Positions 6,319-7,474 of a stretch of 7,474 nucleotides of DNA are shown here, one piece after another (position 1 is the first letter of the stretch; each line of letters starts with the position of its first letter). The stretch spans positions 1 to 7,474 of the forward strand of contig JAGWBG010000063.1 in NCBI GenBank assembly GCA_021296015.1, given 5' to 3'. The position numbers were made by a program, and so were the translations under genes. The stretch comes from Dehalococcoidia bacterium (lineage in GTDB: Bacteria; Chloroflexota; Dehalococcoidia; Lucifugimonadales; JAGWBF01). Under the pieces are notes generated by a model. The model was not told where the DNA came from, ran no database searches, and saw nothing but the letters and a program-made list of their open reading frames with translations.

Positions 6319-6682
6319 TGGTGGAGACGGGGGAGGGTCGAACTCCCCGTCCAGAAGATACCTTGGTAGAATGTACTACAGGCTTATTCAGCATTTTGTT
6401 CTCGCGCCCCTGAGCTTCTGCTGACGGAATCTCCGGGGAGCCAACCGAACTGTCTTACGCTGTCCACATCGGTGTCAGAACAACGGCACCCCGAATTTAT
6501 AACGCCCGCATCCCCACCTCCGGGGGTAGTAGGGGCAGACGCAGCCGTCCTGTTTAGGCGGCTAGAGCGTAAGCTCTGTCGTTGTTGTTGCCAGTTACTT
6601 TTTTGCCACCTGTTTTTCGAGATGGGTGGCACCTCGGCCTGCAATTCTCCAGAGTATTCGCCTGTCGAACCCACGCGTCCCC
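6319..6682 (-). ncRNA. ssrA: tmRNA (transfer-messenger RNA), one-piece
   Basis: A 364-nt tmRNA that, with SmpB, frees stalled ribosomes and tags the nascent protein for proteolysis. Seen: the 5' end GGGGACG (6682-6676) pairs with CGTCTCC (6329-6323) over 7 bp, then discriminator A and an encoded CCA (6321-6319). The conserved GGGTTCGACAGG lies near the 5' end and the T-arm loop TTCGACC near the 3' end. Pseudoknot 1 is clear: CGAGGT (6636-6631) with ATCTCG (6623-6618), interleaved with GCCACC (6630-6625) and GGTGGC (6610-6605). The tag frame is GGC at 6592 to TAA at 6554, encoding GNNNDRAYALAA, with the universal ALAA degradation end. A hairpin AGAGC-TTAC-GCTCT lies inside the tag. The resume codon is taken as GGC by position after GTAACT. 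The T-stem seems to be 6 bp rather than 5. Open frames across this region are not genes. Confidence 0.96.
6554..6592 (-). CDS. tmRNA proteolysis-tag reading frame
   Basis: This is the messenger part of the tmRNA: GGC AAC AAC AAC GAC AGA GCT TAC GCT CTA GCC GCC TAA, giving GNNNDRAYALAA after the alanine carried by the tmRNA itself. The frame is fixed by the ALAA-stop end, the signal recognised by ClpXP-type proteases. The start of the frame is not set by an ATG but by the sequence just upstream of the resume codon, so the first residue is the least certain. Confidence 0.85.
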   Translation of the reverse strand, partial: GNNNDRAYALAA

Positions 6683-6698
6683 ATGTGCCTGAAAATAT

Positions 6699-6727
6699 AT
6701 TATGCCATAACATGCCGATAACGTCCA
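6699..6727 (-). promoter_or_regulatory. Sigma70-type promoter of the tmRNA gene
   Basis: On the minus strand TGGACG (6727-6722, 4 of 6 to TTGACA) is followed after exactly 17 bp by CATAAT (6704-6699, 5 of 6 to TATAAT). Transcription would begin near 6692, about 10 nt upstream of the mature 5' end at 6682, consistent with RNase P trimming the short leader as known for other tmRNAs. Confidence 0.6.
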
Positions 6728-6799
6728 TATAGCGTGAGGCTTCAGCCAGGGCTATCGTACTTGGATTGCACCACTCCTGGTCACCCCCGCTCTCCTGGG

Positions 6800-6897
6800 C
6801 GAGTCTTCGGTCCTCCTCAGCGGATCTTCGACTTGCGCGGGAGCCTGGATTCCTGCGCAAAGCCTCCCCCATACTCGATACGGGGGCCGGAATGACA
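6800..6897. repeat. Palindromic intergenic repeat (copy 2, divergent)
   Basis: The element ends in CTGGATTCC (6845-6853) and CCGGAATGACA (6887-6897), the same borders as copy 1. Its middle has a CCCCC (6866-6870) / GGGGG (6882-6886) stem. TTGCGCGGGA (about 6833-6842) and TTCCTGCGCAA (6850-6860) form a further inverted repeat. Read on the minus strand it also carries GCGCAAGTCGAAGA, which matches GCGCAGGTCGAAGA of copy 1, and this module is repeated a second time as CCGAAGACTCGC. The copies are clearly related but not identical. Apart from this repeat and the tmRNA promoter, 6683-6938 shows no gene. Confidence 0.65.
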
Positions 6898-6938
6898 TAT
6901 TTCGGAGCTTCCCTAAAACGAAACGCTATCTGAGTCCT

Positions 6939-7226
6939 CTAGGTCGCCTCGTCGCCAGACCTCTTGAGGATGCGGAATATAGTGCGCTGACTTAGCTCGA
7001 AGCGGGCCGCAGCCTCCGATACCGATAGACCACCCTCCCTTAGGGCTGCCACAACTCCTCGGTCCCTTTCTTTGTGCTTCTGTCGCTGGAACCAGGCGGG
7101 ATCGTCATATTTACATTGAGGCAATGGGCATTGCAGGCAGGAAGACGACACCTGGCAGCCGTCATCACGGTATGGATAATGCTCCGGGACCGCATCTACT
7201 AGAGTAGCCGTACCTCCGTGTTTCAT
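6939..7226 (-). CDS. Small Cys4 helix-turn-helix regulator
   Basis: A 95-residue likely DNA-binding protein. Seen: an N-terminal cysteine cluster C24-x5-C30-x2-C33-x4-C38 (QVSSSCLQCPLPQCKYD), suited to bind zinc or an iron-sulfur cluster. A basic linker (QRQKHKERDRG, 47-57) follows, then a helix-turn-helix (ALREGGLSVSEAAARFELSQ, 60-80, with RTIFRILKRSG) of the kind found in resolvase, IS and GntR-like HTH domains. I recognise the arrangement as one common in Chloroflexota proteins of unknown function but not a named family. The ATG at 7226 is the only good start: a TAG lies six codons upstream, and GAGG lies 8 nt before it, while AAGGAG directly abuts the ATG. It is transcribed away from an exported-protein gene, and its own promoter holds a small palindrome, so it may regulate both and sense redox or metal (inference). 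Confidence 0.8.
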   Translation of the reverse strand: MKHGGTATLVDAVPEHYPYRDDGCQVSSSCLQCPLPQCKYDDPAWFQRQKHKERDRGVVAALREGGLSVSEAAARFELSQRTIFRILKRSGDEAT

Positions 7227-7257
7227 CTCCTTGACCTCGTTCTAAATTTCATGCAGG

Positions 7258-7286
7258 ATTATAGAACAAAAGTTCTTCAAAATCAA
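7258..7286 (-). promoter_or_regulatory. Sigma70-type promoter of the Cys4/HTH gene with palindrome
   Basis: On the minus strand TTGATT (7286-7281) and a perfect TATAAT (7263-7258) are spaced by exactly 17 bp, about 30 nt upstream of the ATG. The spacer contains AGAAC-AAAA-GTTCT (7263-7276), a 5-bp inverted repeat that would place an operator between the -35 and -10. Confidence 0.75.
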
Positions 7287-7300
7287 GGTGGATGTGACGT

Positions 7301-7329
7301 TTGACTGTCAAGGATGCTCTTGCTATAGT
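7301..7329 (+). promoter_or_regulatory. Divergent sigma70-type promoter with palindromic -35
   Basis: TTGACT (7301-7306) and TATAGT (7324-7329) are spaced by exactly 17 bp, each 5 of 6 to consensus. The -35 lies within a perfect 11-bp palindrome TTGAC-T-GTCAA (7301-7311). Transcription would begin near 7336 with a leader of about 60 nt before the GTG start at 7397. Only 14 bp separate this -35 from that of the opposite promoter. Confidence 0.7.
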
Positions 7330-7396
7330 CTCCGGTAAGGCTGTAGCCAGATATTTACTCATGTATCAATAATTAGGGCCTGACCGTTGAGGAGAT

Positions 7397-7474
7397 GTGG
7401 CTGTTAAAGTGAGGGTGCGGTTATCAGGGGCCCTTTCGTCTTGCCTTATCTTGATGACCGCGCTTGCCGTTGCC
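7397..7474 (+). CDS. Exported protein, N-terminal signal segment only
   Basis: The last 78 bases encode 26 codons that read as a secretion signal: a basic start (MAVKVRVR), then a hydrophobic core (LSGALSSCLILMTALAVA) still running at the window edge. The GTG start follows TTGAGGAG with a short spacing; the ATG two bases earlier is out of frame and hits a stop after five codons. A good promoter lies 70 bp upstream. What the mature protein is cannot be told from here; a lipoprotein or a membrane anchor are equally possible. Confidence 0.6.
   Translation, partial: MAVKVRVRLSGALSSCLILMTALAVA

Noticed and set aside
6384..6872. 162-codon minus-strand open frame
   Set aside because: It runs through the tmRNA gene and the adjacent palindromic repeat; it has no protein-like features.

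Overview
The window looks like a chromosomal stretch from an uncultured Chloroflexota bacterium, probably of the Dehalococcoidia/SAR202 kind. This is inferred from a lipoprotein with a long Pro/Thr linker next to a family 5 solute-binding domain, a phthalate-type Rieske oxygenase, a single-domain ABM-like protein beside an alpha/beta hydrolase, a small Cys4 helix-turn-helix protein, and scattered short palindromic repeats. No marker gene fixes the phylum. A complete tmRNA gene is the best phylogenetic handle in the window.

Layout. Positions 1-2310 (minus strand) carry an ABC importer operon: a promoter, the solute-binding lipoprotein, an intercistronic stem-loop, and the start of a DppB/OppB-type permease that runs off the window. 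Positions 2310-2960 hold no intact gene: there is a nested palindromic repeat (2406-2519) and the decaying N-terminus of a BNR/Asp-box protein (2605-2841). Positions 2963-4285 (plus strand) are a two-gene unit of an ABM-like protein and an alpha/beta hydrolase behind a sigma70-type promoter. Positions 4397-6225 (minus strand) carry a Rieske oxygenase followed by a small membrane protein and a 31-residue membrane peptide. A 29-bp element resembling a type I-E CRISPR repeat lies between the Rieske gene and the small membrane protein. Positions 6319-6682 (minus strand) encode tmRNA with a predicted tag GNNNDRAYALAA, followed by a second palindromic repeat (about 6800-6897). At the right end a Cys4/HTH regulator (minus) and an exported protein (plus, cut by the window) diverge from back-to-back sigma70-type promoters. 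Each promoter contains a short palindrome.

How the genes may work together: the importer, Rieske oxygenase, ABM-like protein and hydrolase would fit uptake and oxidative breakdown of small organic compounds, but the substrate cannot be read from the sequence. The tmRNA is housekeeping (ribosome rescue). The most interesting points are the solitary CRISPR-repeat-like element, the divergent regulator/exported-protein control region, the 31-residue membrane peptide, and an apparent 6-bp T-stem in the tmRNA.
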